A DNA stretch of 64,000 bases, taken from assembly GCF_025960875.1 (NCBI RefSeq), contig NZ_JAODLR010000001.1, positions 1-64,000 of the forward strand, given 5' to 3'. A model generated the notes under the pieces. That model was not told the DNA's origin and did not search any database. It saw nothing but the letters and a program-made list of their open reading frames with translations. The translations under genes and the position numbers were made by a program. The DNA is from Crystallibacter permensis. Its GTDB lineage: Bacteria > Actinomycetota > Actinomycetes > Actinomycetales > Micrococcaceae. Every line of letters begins with the position of its first letter. The stretch's first letter is position 1. Below, piece after piece: positions 43,520 to 52,886 of the stretch.

Positions 43520-44587
43520 CTACAGTCCGAAGGGACCGGGCCTGGTGACGCTGGTTTGGGATTGCAAAACGCTGATGATCGCTACATTGACGATGTCTGC
43601 CGCGGTGCAGCCGCGGGAGAGGTCGTTGACGGGCAGGGCGAGGCCCTGCAGGATCGGGCCGTAGGCCGCCGCTCCGCCGAGCCGTTGGGTGATCTTGTAA
43701 CCGATGTTGCCCGCGGCGAGATTGGGAAAGATAAACACGTTGGCGTGTCCGGCGACGCCGGAATCCGGCGCCTTGCTGCGGGCCACGGATTCGAGCAGGG
43801 CGGCGTCGAACTGCAGTTCGCCGTCGACGGCCAGCCCGGGCTCCCGCTCCCGCACGATGGCGGTGGCTTCACGGACCCGGGACACGCTGGCATGGTCAGC
43901 GCTGCCCATGGTGCTGAAGGACAGCATGGCCACCTGCGGCTCCTCGCCGGTGAGTGCCGCGAAGGTGCGGCTGGTGGCGACCGCCACCTCGGCGAGCTGG
44001 CCGGCGTCGGGCTCCGGCAGCACGGCGCAGTCGCCGTAGCCGAACGTCCGGCCGTCCTGCAGGTGCATCAGGAAGCTGCTGCTCACGCAGTCCGAACCCT
44101 CCGCCGTGCCGACCACGCGCAATGCCGCGCGCAGTACGTCGGCGGTGGGCCGATTCGCCCCGGCAACGCAGGCGTCGGCGTCGCCCGCGGCCAGCGCCGC
44201 CATGGACAGGTACAGCGGATCGGTCAGCCAACCCTCGGCCGTTCCTGGTTTGCGTCCGGCCGCGCGCTCGGCGAGCAGCTCCCCCGCCCCGGAGCGGCGC
44301 ACCTGCTCCGGGGCCAGGATAACGACGTCGGACGGCAGCTTGACACCGGCGGCTGCGGCAGCTCGGCGGATCTCGGCCGGCTCGTCGACCAGCACGGGCA
44401 CGATGCCTAGGCCGGCCAGCTCGGCGGCCGCGGCCAGGACCCGTTCGTCCCGCCCGTCCGCCAGCACTACCCGGTTCCGGTCCCCGGCGAGGCGGGCGCA
44501 CCAGCCGGCCTGCAGCTGGTTGTCCGCCAGCTGCTTGTCCGCCGGTATCGTCTGCGCCAGCCGGCGGCGGGCCAACTGCGTGGTCAT
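43520..44587 (-). CDS. pta: Phosphate acetyltransferase
   Basis: The 355-residue protein is a short-form Pta: ILAPEQVRRSGAGELLAERA, AGANRPTADVLRAALRVVGT, VAMLSFSTMGSADHASV and VFIFPNLAAGNIGYKITQRLG span the family landmarks. It converts acetyl phosphate, the product of Xsc, to acetyl-CoA. No acetate kinase gene is nearby, so acetyl phosphate is used for assimilation, not ATP. ATG 44587 is preferred; a GTG at 44596 is an alternative. It begins 47 bp after the tpa stop. Confidence 0.93.
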   Translation of the reverse strand: MTTQLARRRLAQTIPADKQLADNQLQAGWCARLAGDRNRVVLADGRDERVLAAAAELAGLGIVPVLVDEPAEIRRAAAAAGVKLPSDVVILAPEQVRRSGAGELLAERAAGRKPGTAEGWLTDPLYLSMAALAAGDADACVAGANRPTADVLRAALRVVGTAEGSDCVSSSFLMHLQDGRTFGYGDCAVLPEPDAGQLAEVAVATSRTFAALTGEEPQVAMLSFSTMGSADHASVSRVREATAIVREREPGLAVDGELQFDAALLESVARSKAPDSGVAGHANVFIFPNLAAGNIGYKITQRLGGAAAYGPILQGLALPVNDLSRGCTAADIVNVAIISVLQSQTSVTRPGPFGL

Positions 44588-44634
44588 GCCGTGCACCGCC
44601 CCATGGGCCTCGACGTGTTGAGCTGCTTCATTGC

Positions 44635-46005
44635 CTAGAGCCCCAGATGCTTGTCCGTGGCGGACATGACGTGGTCCACCTTGGTCAGCAGGTCATCGAG
44701 CACGGCCTGGTCCGCGACCAGCGGCGGCGAGAGCACCAGCATGGTGGCGCCGCGGTTGTCCGGGCGGGTGATCAGGTTGACCTCGCGCATGGCCTTGGGC
44801 ATCACGCTGCCGAGGAGCTCCTGGGACTGTTCGGGCGTCAGGGTGCGTCCGGTCTCGCGGTCGCCGGTGAGTTCGATGGCGTAGAAGAAGCCCGTGCCGC
44901 GCCACTCCAGCACGCTGCGGTGCGCGTCGCGGATCTGGTTGAGTCCGGCCTGGAAGTACGGTTCGAGGCTGCGCACATTGCCCGGGATGTTCTCTTCCTG
45001 CAGTGCGCCGAGGTTGGCGACCGCCACCGCCGTCGATACCGGGTGTCCGCCCCAGGTGGCGCCGTGGGTGAAGATGCCGGCGGCCGGGGAATCCAGCAGC
45101 GCGTTGGCCAGCGGGGTGCGGATCAGGACGCCGCCCAGCGGCGCGTAGCCGGAGGTGGAACCCTTGGCGAAGGTCAGCAGGTCCGGAACGACGTCGTACT
45201 TTGTGCTGCCGAACCACTCGCCCAGACGTCCGAAGCCGCAGATGACCTCGTCCGCGACCAGCAGGATCCCGAAGCGGTCGCAGATGGCGCGCAGTTCCTG
45301 CCAGTAACCGGGCGGCGGGACCAGCGCGCCGCGGGAGTTCTGCACCGGCTCGGCGAACAGTGCGGCGATGGTGTGCGCGCCCTCTTCCTCGATGACCTGC
45401 AGGATGGCCTGGATGCTGGGCAGGTCCGCCGCGGTGCCGCCCTCGGGGATGGTCTCGCCGAGTGTGTTGGGCACGTGCCGCACGCCGGGCATCAGCTCGC
45501 CGAAGGCTTCCTTGTAGGCGGGGATGCCGGTGACGGCGAGCGCGCCCAGGGTGGTGCCGTGGTAGGCCATGTTGCGGGCGATGATCTTGGTCCGCTCAGG
45601 CTGGCCCTGGCTGCGGTGGTACTGGCGGGCAAACTTGATCGCGGACTCCACGGCCTCGGAACCGGAGTTGACGAAGAACGTCACGTCCAGGTCGCCCGGC
45701 GCCAGGCTGGCGATCGTGGTGGCGGCCTCGACGGCTGCAGGGTGGGCGGAGCCCCAGTTGGTCCAGTAGGCCAGCTTGGACATCTGCTTGGTGGCCGCGG
45801 CGGGGATGTCGGTGCGGCCGTGGCCCATGTTCACGCAGAACAGGCCGGCCAGCCCGTCCAGGAAGCGGTTGCCGTCCTCGTCGATGAGGTAGCAGCCTTC
45901 GCCGCTGACGATGATGGGCAGGTTCGGGTCCCGCCAGGCCTTACCGGTGGTGAAGTGCGGAAACAGGTGCCGCTGGGCAAGCGTGCGGTTCTCTGAGTTA
46001 GTCAC
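44635..46005 (-). CDS. tpa: Taurine--pyruvate aminotransferase
   Basis: The 456-residue class III aminotransferase shows HLFPHFTTGKAWRDPNLPII, the FFVNSGSEAVESAIKFARQYH cofactor loop, VADEVICGFGRLGEWFG and the lysine in LLTFAKGSTSGYAPLGG. This is the Tpa pattern; it moves the amino group of taurine to pyruvate, giving sulfoacetaldehyde and L-alanine. It starts with GTG behind GGAGGG. It is followed by pta, the APC permease, YeiH and a cysteine-synthase-like gene, all in one direction. The xsc step lies about 18 kb away on the same strand. Confidence 0.94.
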   Translation of the reverse strand: MTNSENRTLAQRHLFPHFTTGKAWRDPNLPIIVSGEGCYLIDEDGNRFLDGLAGLFCVNMGHGRTDIPAAATKQMSKLAYWTNWGSAHPAAVEAATTIASLAPGDLDVTFFVNSGSEAVESAIKFARQYHRSQGQPERTKIIARNMAYHGTTLGALAVTGIPAYKEAFGELMPGVRHVPNTLGETIPEGGTAADLPSIQAILQVIEEEGAHTIAALFAEPVQNSRGALVPPPGYWQELRAICDRFGILLVADEVICGFGRLGEWFGSTKYDVVPDLLTFAKGSTSGYAPLGGVLIRTPLANALLDSPAAGIFTHGATWGGHPVSTAVAVANLGALQEENIPGNVRSLEPYFQAGLNQIRDAHRSVLEWRGTGFFYAIELTGDRETGRTLTPEQSQELLGSVMPKAMREVNLITRPDNRGATMLVLSPPLVADQAVLDDLLTKVDHVMSATDKHLGL

Positions 46006-46057
46006 GGGACCCTCCAGTCGAATTCTTTACGATGCATCAGCACTGGGCTGATCGGAC

Positions 46058-46078
46058 CACCATGACCGGATCATGGTG
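46058..46078. promoter_or_regulatory. Inverted repeat between alr and tpa
   Basis: CACCATGA-CCGGA-TCATGGTG is a perfect 8-bp inverted repeat in the 82-bp gap between alr and tpa, about 55-75 bp upstream of the tpa start. It could be an operator of the tpa operon or a terminator of alr; there is no T-run. Confidence 0.5.
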
Positions 46079-46087
46079 TGGTGTGTA

Positions 46088-47326
46088 TCACTCTGGACTA
46101 TTGCCAGGACCCACCAAAGACCCAGAATGGGATGACTTTTTAGGTACCAGACCCCGGTAGACGCGCGGCACCCGCGCAGCGATGCGGGTCAGCACCTCGT
46201 AGGGAATGGTTCCGGCCGCGTCAGCCCAGTCATCGGCGCTCGGCTCGCCGTCGTCGCCCGGGCCGAACAGCACCACCCTGTCCCCCGCCGCAACCGGGTC
46301 ATCGCCGACATCGATCATGAATTGGTCCATGCAGACGCGCCCGGTGACGCGGTAACGCAGGCCGCCCACCTGCACCGGACCGGTCCCGCTGGCACTGCGG
46401 AAAACGCCGTCGGCGTAGCCCAAGGGCACGACGGCGAGGGTCGTTTCCTGCTGCAGGATCTCCGTATGGCCGTAGGAGACGCCGGAGCCGGCCGGGGCGC
46501 GCTTGGTCTGGACGATGGCTCCGGCCAGGGTCATCGCCGGGCGCAGGCGCGGCATGCCCGCGCGATGTTCCACGGGAATCGGATTGATGCCGTAGGTCGC
46601 GATCCCGGGGCGGACCATGTCGAAATGGCTCTCGGGCAGGGACAGCGTCGCGGCGGAATTGGCGATATGCCGCAGCGTCGGGCGGAGGCCGGCCGAACGG
46701 GCAATGCCGGTGGCCTCCTCGAAGACGCGCAGCTGGGCCGCGAGGGACGGATGCCCGGGCTCGTCGGCGCAGGCCAGATGGGACCAGAGCCCCACCACCC
46801 GGACCAGTCCGTCCGCTTCCGCTCTCCGGGCGGCCGCCACCAGCTCGGGCCAGTCCGCCGGGGCCGCTCCGCCGCGCCACATCCCGGTATCCGCCTTCAA
46901 ATGAACGACGGCGGGGGTGCCTGTCGCCTCGGCCGCCTGGACGATTTCGGCCAGCTGGTCCGTGCCGTAGGCCGCCAGTTCGATGTCCCGCCGGATGGCC
47001 GCGGCATAGTCCGTTCCGGGCGAGGCGAGCCACGAAAAGATCGGCGCGGTGATGCCGGCGTCGCGCAGGGCGAAGGCCTCTTCGAGCACGGCTGTTCCCA
47101 AACGGGTGGCGCCGCCGGCCAGCGCGGCCTTGGCAACTGGCACCAGGCCGTGGGCGTATCCGTCGGCCTTCACCACGGTCATCAGCTCCGGGGACCGGGC
47201 CACCGAGCGCAGCGTTGCGACGTTCTGGCTGATGGCGTCCAGATCGATGATGGCGACGCGTTGCGGGTGCGGCTGCGGCTGCGAAGGGACTTCAGCAGGG
47301 GACCGGCCGGCCAGTGTTTCCGTCAT
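46088..47326 (-). CDS. alr: Alanine racemase
   Basis: The 412-residue protein has the PLP lysine motif VVKADGYAHGLVPVA (about 45-59), the second catalytic tyrosine in SGVSYGHTEIL, and CMDQFMIDVGDDPVAAGDRV. It interconverts L- and D-alanine. ATG 47326 follows AAGGAG; the frame open to 47437 is not used. Placed just before tpa, it is likely a catabolic racemase that passes the L-alanine from transamination to the D-alanine dehydrogenase encoded at 23276. A cell-wall role cannot be excluded, but a house-keeping alr would not be expected in this operon. Confidence 0.92.
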   Translation of the reverse strand: MTETLAGRSPAEVPSQPQPHPQRVAIIDLDAISQNVATLRSVARSPELMTVVKADGYAHGLVPVAKAALAGGATRLGTAVLEEAFALRDAGITAPIFSWLASPGTDYAAAIRRDIELAAYGTDQLAEIVQAAEATGTPAVVHLKADTGMWRGGAAPADWPELVAAARRAEADGLVRVVGLWSHLACADEPGHPSLAAQLRVFEEATGIARSAGLRPTLRHIANSAATLSLPESHFDMVRPGIATYGINPIPVEHRAGMPRLRPAMTLAGAIVQTKRAPAGSGVSYGHTEILQQETTLAVVPLGYADGVFRSASGTGPVQVGGLRYRVTGRVCMDQFMIDVGDDPVAAGDRVVLFGPGDDGEPSADDWADAAGTIPYEVLTRIAARVPRVYRGLVPKKSSHSGSLVGPGNSPE

Positions 47327-47508
47327 GATTGCTCCTTTTTCAGTGCAGGTGCGGGTGGAATTACGGGTGCATGAGTGGGTCTGTCTTGGGTGGGCGGGGC
47401 GCGCAGGAGCGCACCCGGTATCAACACTGTGGGTCACGGGGATCGGCTACGGACAGGGCCAGTCCGGCCCCATTGTTCAGGTACCAGCAGGGCAGCTTGC
47501 CGCCGGTC

Positions 47509-49047
47509 TCACCCCGTCAGTTCGGCGATGACCTTGCCCAGCCGCTCGACTCCCGGCCGGATGTCTGCGATGTCGATGGCGGCGAAGCCGAGCCGGAAGC
47601 ATTCGCGGTTGGCCAGCGGATCGGCGAAGAACACGTCGCCGCGCTCGATCACCACGCCGGCCGCGAGGGCCTTTTCGGCGAGCTGGACGCAGTCGAGCCC
47701 CTCGGGTCCGCGGAGCCACACGCTCACGCCGCCCGGCGGTGCGTTGACGTTCCACGGCAGCACGTCGTCGAGGGCCTCCGTGAGGACGGTCCATTTGCGC
47801 TGCAGCTGCGTCCGGCGTCGTCGGATGGTCCGGCGGTACTGGCCGGATTCGATGAGCAGGGCCATGGCCCGCTGCAGGTGTCCGGAGATATGCCGCAGCC
47901 GGTAGCGGCGCTGGTTCCGCAGTTCGGCGACCAGCTCCGCATCGGCCACTAGGTAGCCCAGCCGCAGCCCCGGGGCGAGGAACTTCGTGAAGGATCCGAG
48001 GTATATTACCCGCTCGCTGTTGGGCAGCGCCTTCAGGGCCGGCGTCGGTTTCCCGCGGTAACGGAACTCGCTGTCGTAGTCGTCCTCGATGATCAGGGCG
48101 TCGGCGGCACGGGCGTCGGCGAGGATCTGGTGCCGGCGCGCACCGGAGAGCGTCACGTTGGTGGGGCTGTGGTGGCTGGGAGTGAGGTACAGCAGCCCGA
48201 TGCCGTCCAGTCGTTCCGGAGGTACCAGGCCGGCGTCGTCCACCGGCAGCGGCCGCAGCTGTGCGCCGGCGCGGACAAAGGTGTGGCGCGCATCCGTGTA
48301 GCCCGGATCCTCCACCCCGACAACGGTCCCCGGCTCCATGATGGTGTGCGCCAGCAGGTCCAGCCCCTGCTGCGAGCCCGAGGTGATCAGCACGTTCTCG
48401 GGAGCGGCTTCGATGCCGCGGGCGGGCAGGACCTGCTGGCAGAGCATCCGGACCAGCAGCGGATCGTCCTCGTCGACGCCGTCGCGCAGGCTGTAGTGCA
48501 GGTGCGGCGGGTCCAGCGCGTCGCGCAGCGCCTTGGACCAGCCGAGCCGCGGAAAGTCCTTCTCGTCCACCTGGCCGGCCACGAACGGATAGGGATAGGA
48601 GACCCAGTCGCGCACCTTCGTGATCTCGGGCATCCCCGCGTCCAGCCGCCGGCCCAGATGCCGGGACCAGTCCACCTTCTCGGCGCGCGCATCCGTGCCG
48701 CCATCGGCCGGTGCGGCGCCCTGCAGCATCTGCAGGTTGACGAAAAAACCGCGGCGGGCGTGCGGCTCGATGATGCCCTGCGCCTGCAGTTCCTGGTATG
48801 CCGCGTTGACGGTATTGCGCGAAAGCCCCAGTTCACGCGCCAGCTCCCGCGAGGAGGGCAGCGGCAGTTCCGGGTTCAGGCCGCCGCTGATGATCTGGTG
48901 CTCCAGCGCCTCGCGCAGTTGCCGGTAGAGCGGCGCGGTGCTGTCTTCGTTGATGGAGATCGGCGTGCGTACGGCGGACGCGACGGCGGATACCTGCGCC
49001 TGCGCCCGTGCCTGCCGGTCCGGCTCCCCGCTCCCGGCGCTAATCAC
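47509..49047 (-). CDS. MocR family PLP-dependent regulator (TauR-like)
   Basis: The 512-residue protein fuses a GntR-type winged helix (APLYRQLREALEHQIISGGL, LPSSRELARELGLSRNTVN) to an aminotransferase fold-I domain with a lysine in SFTKFLAPGLRLGYLVA. This is the MocR architecture of TauR, which activates taurine genes in proteobacteria. Its position just upstream of alr-tpa supports that role. The start is uncertain: GTG 49047 overlaps the end of the uspA gene by 8 bp; an ATG at 49086 would overlap it by 47 bp. Confidence 0.85.
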   Translation of the reverse strand: MISAGSGEPDRQARAQAQVSAVASAVRTPISINEDSTAPLYRQLREALEHQIISGGLNPELPLPSSRELARELGLSRNTVNAAYQELQAQGIIEPHARRGFFVNLQMLQGAAPADGGTDARAEKVDWSRHLGRRLDAGMPEITKVRDWVSYPYPFVAGQVDEKDFPRLGWSKALRDALDPPHLHYSLRDGVDEDDPLLVRMLCQQVLPARGIEAAPENVLITSGSQQGLDLLAHTIMEPGTVVGVEDPGYTDARHTFVRAGAQLRPLPVDDAGLVPPERLDGIGLLYLTPSHHSPTNVTLSGARRHQILADARAADALIIEDDYDSEFRYRGKPTPALKALPNSERVIYLGSFTKFLAPGLRLGYLVADAELVAELRNQRRYRLRHISGHLQRAMALLIESGQYRRTIRRRRTQLQRKWTVLTEALDDVLPWNVNAPPGGVSVWLRGPEGLDCVQLAEKALAAGVVIERGDVFFADPLANRECFRLGFAAIDIADIRPGVERLGKVIAELTG

Positions 49048-49933
49048 TGTCTGCCGGCAACCCGGGGTGCTCGTCCAGCCGGACATGGTCGCGGGGCACC
49101 ACCACCATGGGCACCGGCAGCGCGCGCAGCATCTTGTTCGCCGTCGTGCCCAGGAAGATCCTGCTGCGCGCCGCGAGCCGGCTGGATCCGATCACCACCA
49201 CTTCGCTCTCGTCCCAGTCCAACCGTTCGATGGCGTCTTCGATGGAGTCCCCGCTCGCCACGGCAGCGGTCACCAGCGTCCGCCTGGCAACACCCTCCAC
49301 GGCCTTGGCCAGCGCAATCTCCACATGACTCTTTGCCCAGCCCTCCACCTCTGCTACCGAGCGGCCATGTCCGGCGTCGAGCGTCACCAGGGAAACTACC
49401 CGCAGCGGGACATGGCGCATTGCCGCCGCCTCCACCGCCACATCGAGCAAGGTCTCGGCGCCGGGCCGGGTTCCGAGCGCGCACGTGAGCCTGGTGATGT
49501 CACGGGGCGGGCGGTAGCCGGAGGGAGCCAGCGCTACCGGCACCGGCGAGGCATGCAGCAGCGCGTTGGCCACCGCCCCGACGGTGAACCGCTTGAACAA
49601 GCCCTTGCTGGCGGCGCCGACCACGATCAGCTTCGCGCCGAATTCCTCGGCCGCCTCGATCAGGCCCTCCGCGAAGGAATCCGCGGTCCGGATGTGCTTA
49701 CGCGCGGTGACGTCCGGCGGCACGAGCGCCAACGCCTTGTCCAGCCAGACGTCAGCCTGTCCGGCGAGGTACTGCTGGTATTCGCGCTCCTGCGCCAACC
49801 GGAGATGGTCGCCCGGGCCGGGGAGGACATGCACCAGATCGAGTTCCGCGCCGGGCGCCCGGGCGAGGGCACGTGCCAAGGCTATGGCTTCGCGGCCGCG
49901 TTCGTCCTCGGTACAGCCGACCACGTATCGCAT
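49040..49933 (-). CDS. Universal stress protein, tandem UspA
   Basis: The 297-residue protein has two UspA domains. The first starts RYVVGCTEDERGREAIALAR and has GAASKGLFKRFTVGAVANALL; the second ends VVIGSSRLAARSRIFLGTTANK with the ATP-loop-like G-(2)-G-(9)-G(S/T) spacing. ATG follows GGAGG. It leads the mocR-alr-tpa direction; its link to taurine use is by position only. Confidence 0.88.
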   Translation of the reverse strand: MRYVVGCTEDERGREAIALARALARAPGAELDLVHVLPGPGDHLRLAQEREYQQYLAGQADVWLDKALALVPPDVTARKHIRTADSFAEGLIEAAEEFGAKLIVVGAASKGLFKRFTVGAVANALLHASPVPVALAPSGYRPPRDITRLTCALGTRPGAETLLDVAVEAAAMRHVPLRVVSLVTLDAGHGRSVAEVEGWAKSHVEIALAKAVEGVARRTLVTAAVASGDSIEDAIERLDWDESEVVVIGSSRLAARSRIFLGTTANKMLRALPVPMVVVPRDHVRLDEHPGLPADSD

Positions 49934-50092
49934 CTATCCAGCCTCCATTGGCTCAGGCCGCGCGCGACGGCACCGTTGCTTTGTGTCCGCCCATCACTAC
50001 CAGCCGAGAGTCTGGGTTGGAAACACCAGCACCCATTATGACGTACGTCACCGCCACTAACGACGACGAGTGCTGGCCGTCGGCGGATGCCG

Positions 50093-50851
50093 TCACACGG
50101 CGGTGTAGCCGCCGTCCACGAGGTAGTAGCCGCCGGTCATGAACGAAGCGTCATCCGACAGGAGGAAGCTCACGAGGTGGGCTACCTCTTCCGAGGTGCC
50201 CAGGCGCCCGAGCGCATGCTTGCCTTCGAGGGCCTGTTGGACTTCCGGGCTGAGGCTGCGCTCGACCAGAGGAGTCCTGATGTAGCCTGGGCCCACCGAG
50301 TTGATGCGCAGGCCCTGGGGCCCGTATTCCGCGGCCGCGTTCTTGGTGAGGCCGACTACGCCGTGCTTGGCGGCGGTGTAGGCGCCGTTGCCCAGCGCCG
50401 CGACCGAGCCGTGGATGGACGCCATGTTGACGATCGCGCTCTTACTGCTTCCGGCTTTGAGCATCTCCGGGATCTGGAAGCGCATGCCATACAGCACGCC
50501 GTTGAGGTTGATGTCGATGACCTTGTCCCAGTCCTCCAGATCGGTCTCGCCAGCAGGGGCTTGCTTGCCGCCGATCCCGGCATTGTTCACGGCAAAGTGC
50601 AGGGCGCCATAGGTGTCTACCGCGTGGCGGACGACCCTTTCGTTGTCCTCTTTGCTGGCGGTGTCCTGCTTCACGGCCGAGGCGGTACCGCCAGCGTCCA
50701 TGATCTCCTGCGTGACCCGCTGCGCGGCGTCCAGATTGATGTCGGTCACCACTACGCTGGCACCCTTTGCCGCCAGTTCTTTGCTGACCGCCTCGCCGAT
50801 GCCGGAGCCGCCACCGGTAACGAGGGCTACCCTGTCCGTGAACTGTGCCAT
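50093..50851 (-). CDS. SDR family oxidoreductase
   Basis: The 252-residue protein has the classical SDR motifs: TGGGSGIGEA cofactor loop, NNAGIGG, and the YTAAK catalytic pair with the upstream serine region VNMASIHG. It ends GGYYLVDGGYTAV. ATG 50851 has GGAG upstream. It is likely an NAD(P)-dependent alcohol/keto dehydrogenase for a sugar acid, being next to the aldolase and acid-sugar genes. The exact substrate is not visible. Confidence 0.88.
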   Translation of the reverse strand: MAQFTDRVALVTGGGSGIGEAVSKELAAKGASVVVTDINLDAAQRVTQEIMDAGGTASAVKQDTASKEDNERVVRHAVDTYGALHFAVNNAGIGGKQAPAGETDLEDWDKVIDINLNGVLYGMRFQIPEMLKAGSSKSAIVNMASIHGSVAALGNGAYTAAKHGVVGLTKNAAAEYGPQGLRINSVGPGYIRTPLVERSLSPEVQQALEGKHALGRLGTSEEVAHLVSFLLSDDASFMTGGYYLVDGGYTAV

Positions 50852-51029
50852 GCCACGCTCCATTCTGCTGCGCGCCGCAGACGGTCCGCGGCGTCCCTGC
50901 GCCCGCTGGTACTCGTGCCCTGGGGCCTGCCGCCCACACTACCGATTCCGGTCATCGCCGTCGCCCTTAAGCGGATATTTGCCGCTGTTTGTGCTGACTA
51001 GGAACGGCCTTCCCGGCGTACCCTCACCA

Positions 51030-51794
51030 TTACCGGACAGCTGCCAGATGGTCTCGCGCTGCTTGCTCCAGGTGTGTCAGATCTGAGGCGATCGAGACAA
51101 AGGTGAAGCCCTGCTCGATGCGCTGGCGAGCCACAGCACCGCTGGGTGTGTGGATGGCTGCAATCCGCCCCGCCGCCTTGGCAGCAGCCAGCACCCGTTT
51201 GACGGCGGCGTTGAAGTCCTCCGCGACGTCAGGGTCGTTTGGTCGCTTGCCTCCGACAGCAAGGGAGAGATCCGAGGGACCGATGTAAACGCCGTCGACG
51301 CCTTCAACCGCGCAAATGCTTTCAACATTGTCCAGCCCCTCAGCGGTCTCGATCATCACGAGCAGGATCACGGAGCCATCGGAATCTGCGGGTGTAGGAC
51401 CGACCCGCAGTCCTGAGCGCATGGGACCGTAGGACCGCATGCCGGTACCCGGGTATCGAGTGGCTTGGACTGCTGCTTCGGCCTCAGCAGAATTGTTGAC
51501 CAATGGGACGATTACGCCACGGGCACCGGCGTCCAGCGCCTGCCCGATGACCGCCGCATTGTTTGCCTCCACCCGGACGATGCCGGCCGGACCGTGAGCT
51601 GCGTCGATGGCCATGAGGTTGGCTAAGATTCCCGAGTAGCCCATCAGCCCATGCTGGCCGTCGAGTGCGATGTAGTCGTAGCCGGTCATGGCCACACGCT
51701 CGTTAGAGATCGGTGAGTCAAGCACGGACCAGTAGCCGACCGTCACCTTTCCCTGCTTGGCCTGGGCGATGACATCTGCGGCTGGGTGATTCAC
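51030..51794 (-). CDS. HpcH/HpaI-type aldolase
   Basis: The 254-residue class II aldolase has IALDGQHG, GIVRVEANN, VILLVMIETAEGLDN with the metal-binding Glu and YIGPSDLSLAVGG with the metal Asp. Such enzymes cleave 2-oxo-3-deoxy acids to pyruvate and an aldehyde. In the first motif a Gln replaces the Glu of classical HpaI (GEH), a common variant in sugar-acid aldolases. GTG start behind GGAG. It is followed upstream in the operon by an aldo/keto reductase and a hydroxyacid dehydrogenase, so it may handle a deoxy-oxo acid of this pathway. Confidence 0.87.
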   Translation of the reverse strand: MNHPAADVIAQAKQGKVTVGYWSVLDSPISNERVAMTGYDYIALDGQHGLMGYSGILANLMAIDAAHGPAGIVRVEANNAAVIGQALDAGARGVIVPLVNNSAEAEAAVQATRYPGTGMRSYGPMRSGLRVGPTPADSDGSVILLVMIETAEGLDNVESICAVEGVDGVYIGPSDLSLAVGGKRPNDPDVAEDFNAAVKRVLAAAKAAGRIAAIHTPSGAVARQRIEQGFTFVSIASDLTHLEQAARDHLAAVR

Positions 51795-51851
51795 TGTGTA
51801 CTCCGGCTTTCGTGTGGGTGGGAAGGTATGAGGGGGACGTATGTGAATTGG

Positions 51852-52829
51852 CTATCTGTTGTAGGCCGGCATCGGCCCGCGCAACTGAGCGCCAACCTCA
51901 TCGCAGGCCTTGATGATGTCCTGAGCCAAGGGCCCGCGGTGAAGGATGTCTATGTTGGACTGCAACTGGTGCGGTTTCGATCCCCCGAGCAGAACTGAGC
52001 CTGTGGTCGGCTTGGATAACAACCAGCGCAGGGAAAGCTCTACAAGGGAGATACCGGCACCATCAGCGATGGCAGACAGCTCCGAGATGGCATCGAAGAG
52101 CCGACGGTCCCAGTAGCGTTCCTTGTACATTTCGGCCAGTCGGGAGCCTTCGAATCGCCCGCCCTCAGGCGCGGCATCAAACTGATGCTTGCCAGTGAGC
52201 AGACCGCCGCCGAGCGGATTGTAGACCATGGTGTGCAGCTCCGTGACCTGGGCGAACTCGGCGTACTCCTCCTCGATGCGACGGGCTAAGAGGTTATAGA
52301 GTTGCTGGGCGACGACCGGCCGGGAGAGCCCGGCCCGGTCCGCGGCAACGTTCACGTCGGCGATTTGCCAAGCCGCGAAGTTCGATACTCCCAGGACATC
52401 AAACTTTCCTTCGGCGGCGAGCGCGGCCAGCGTCTCCATCGTCTCGTCGAGGCTCGTGCTTCTGTCCGGTTGGTGGAGATAGAAGATCTCTACATGCTCC
52501 GTCCGCAATCGACGCAGGCTGCCCTCCAGTGATCGGCGCAGCCCTTGTCGCGACAGTGGGGCATGTCCGTCAGCATCCACATGCGGCATACCTGCCTTCG
52601 TGGCAAGCACAACGTCGTCGCGGCGCCCGCTCAACAGCCTTCCGAGGATTTCTTCCGTTTGCGCGCCTGCGTAGACGTTGGCCGTGTCGACAGCGGTGAT
52701 TCCCGCCTCAAGCGCGGACTCGAGCATGATTGCAGATCCCTGTTCGTCCAACGTGTCGCCGAACGTCATGGTCCCAAGCACCATGGTGGAAAGCGGTTTT
52801 TCCAGTCCCGGCAGTTGTCTGGTCTTCAT
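51852..52829 (-). CDS. Aldo/keto reductase
   Basis: The 325-residue protein has the AKR tetrad in order: Asp and Tyr in DTANVYAG, Lys in ATKAGMP, His in FYLHQPD, and a C-terminal NADP site with LLGGSKPHQLQSNI. ATG 52829 lies behind GAGGAG. It probably reduces or oxidises an aldehyde from the aldolase or a related sugar. It is encoded 58 bp after the hydroxyacid dehydrogenase. Confidence 0.9.
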   Translation of the reverse strand: MKTRQLPGLEKPLSTMVLGTMTFGDTLDEQGSAIMLESALEAGITAVDTANVYAGAQTEEILGRLLSGRRDDVVLATKAGMPHVDADGHAPLSRQGLRRSLEGSLRRLRTEHVEIFYLHQPDRSTSLDETMETLAALAAEGKFDVLGVSNFAAWQIADVNVAADRAGLSRPVVAQQLYNLLARRIEEEYAEFAQVTELHTMVYNPLGGGLLTGKHQFDAAPEGGRFEGSRLAEMYKERYWDRRLFDAISELSAIADGAGISLVELSLRWLLSKPTTGSVLLGGSKPHQLQSNIDILHRGPLAQDIIKACDEVGAQLRGPMPAYNR

Positions 52830-52886
52830 TGTTCTCCTCATGAAATGGGCTCGGGGCGCTACCCCGGGCACGTATGTTCGGTTGAA

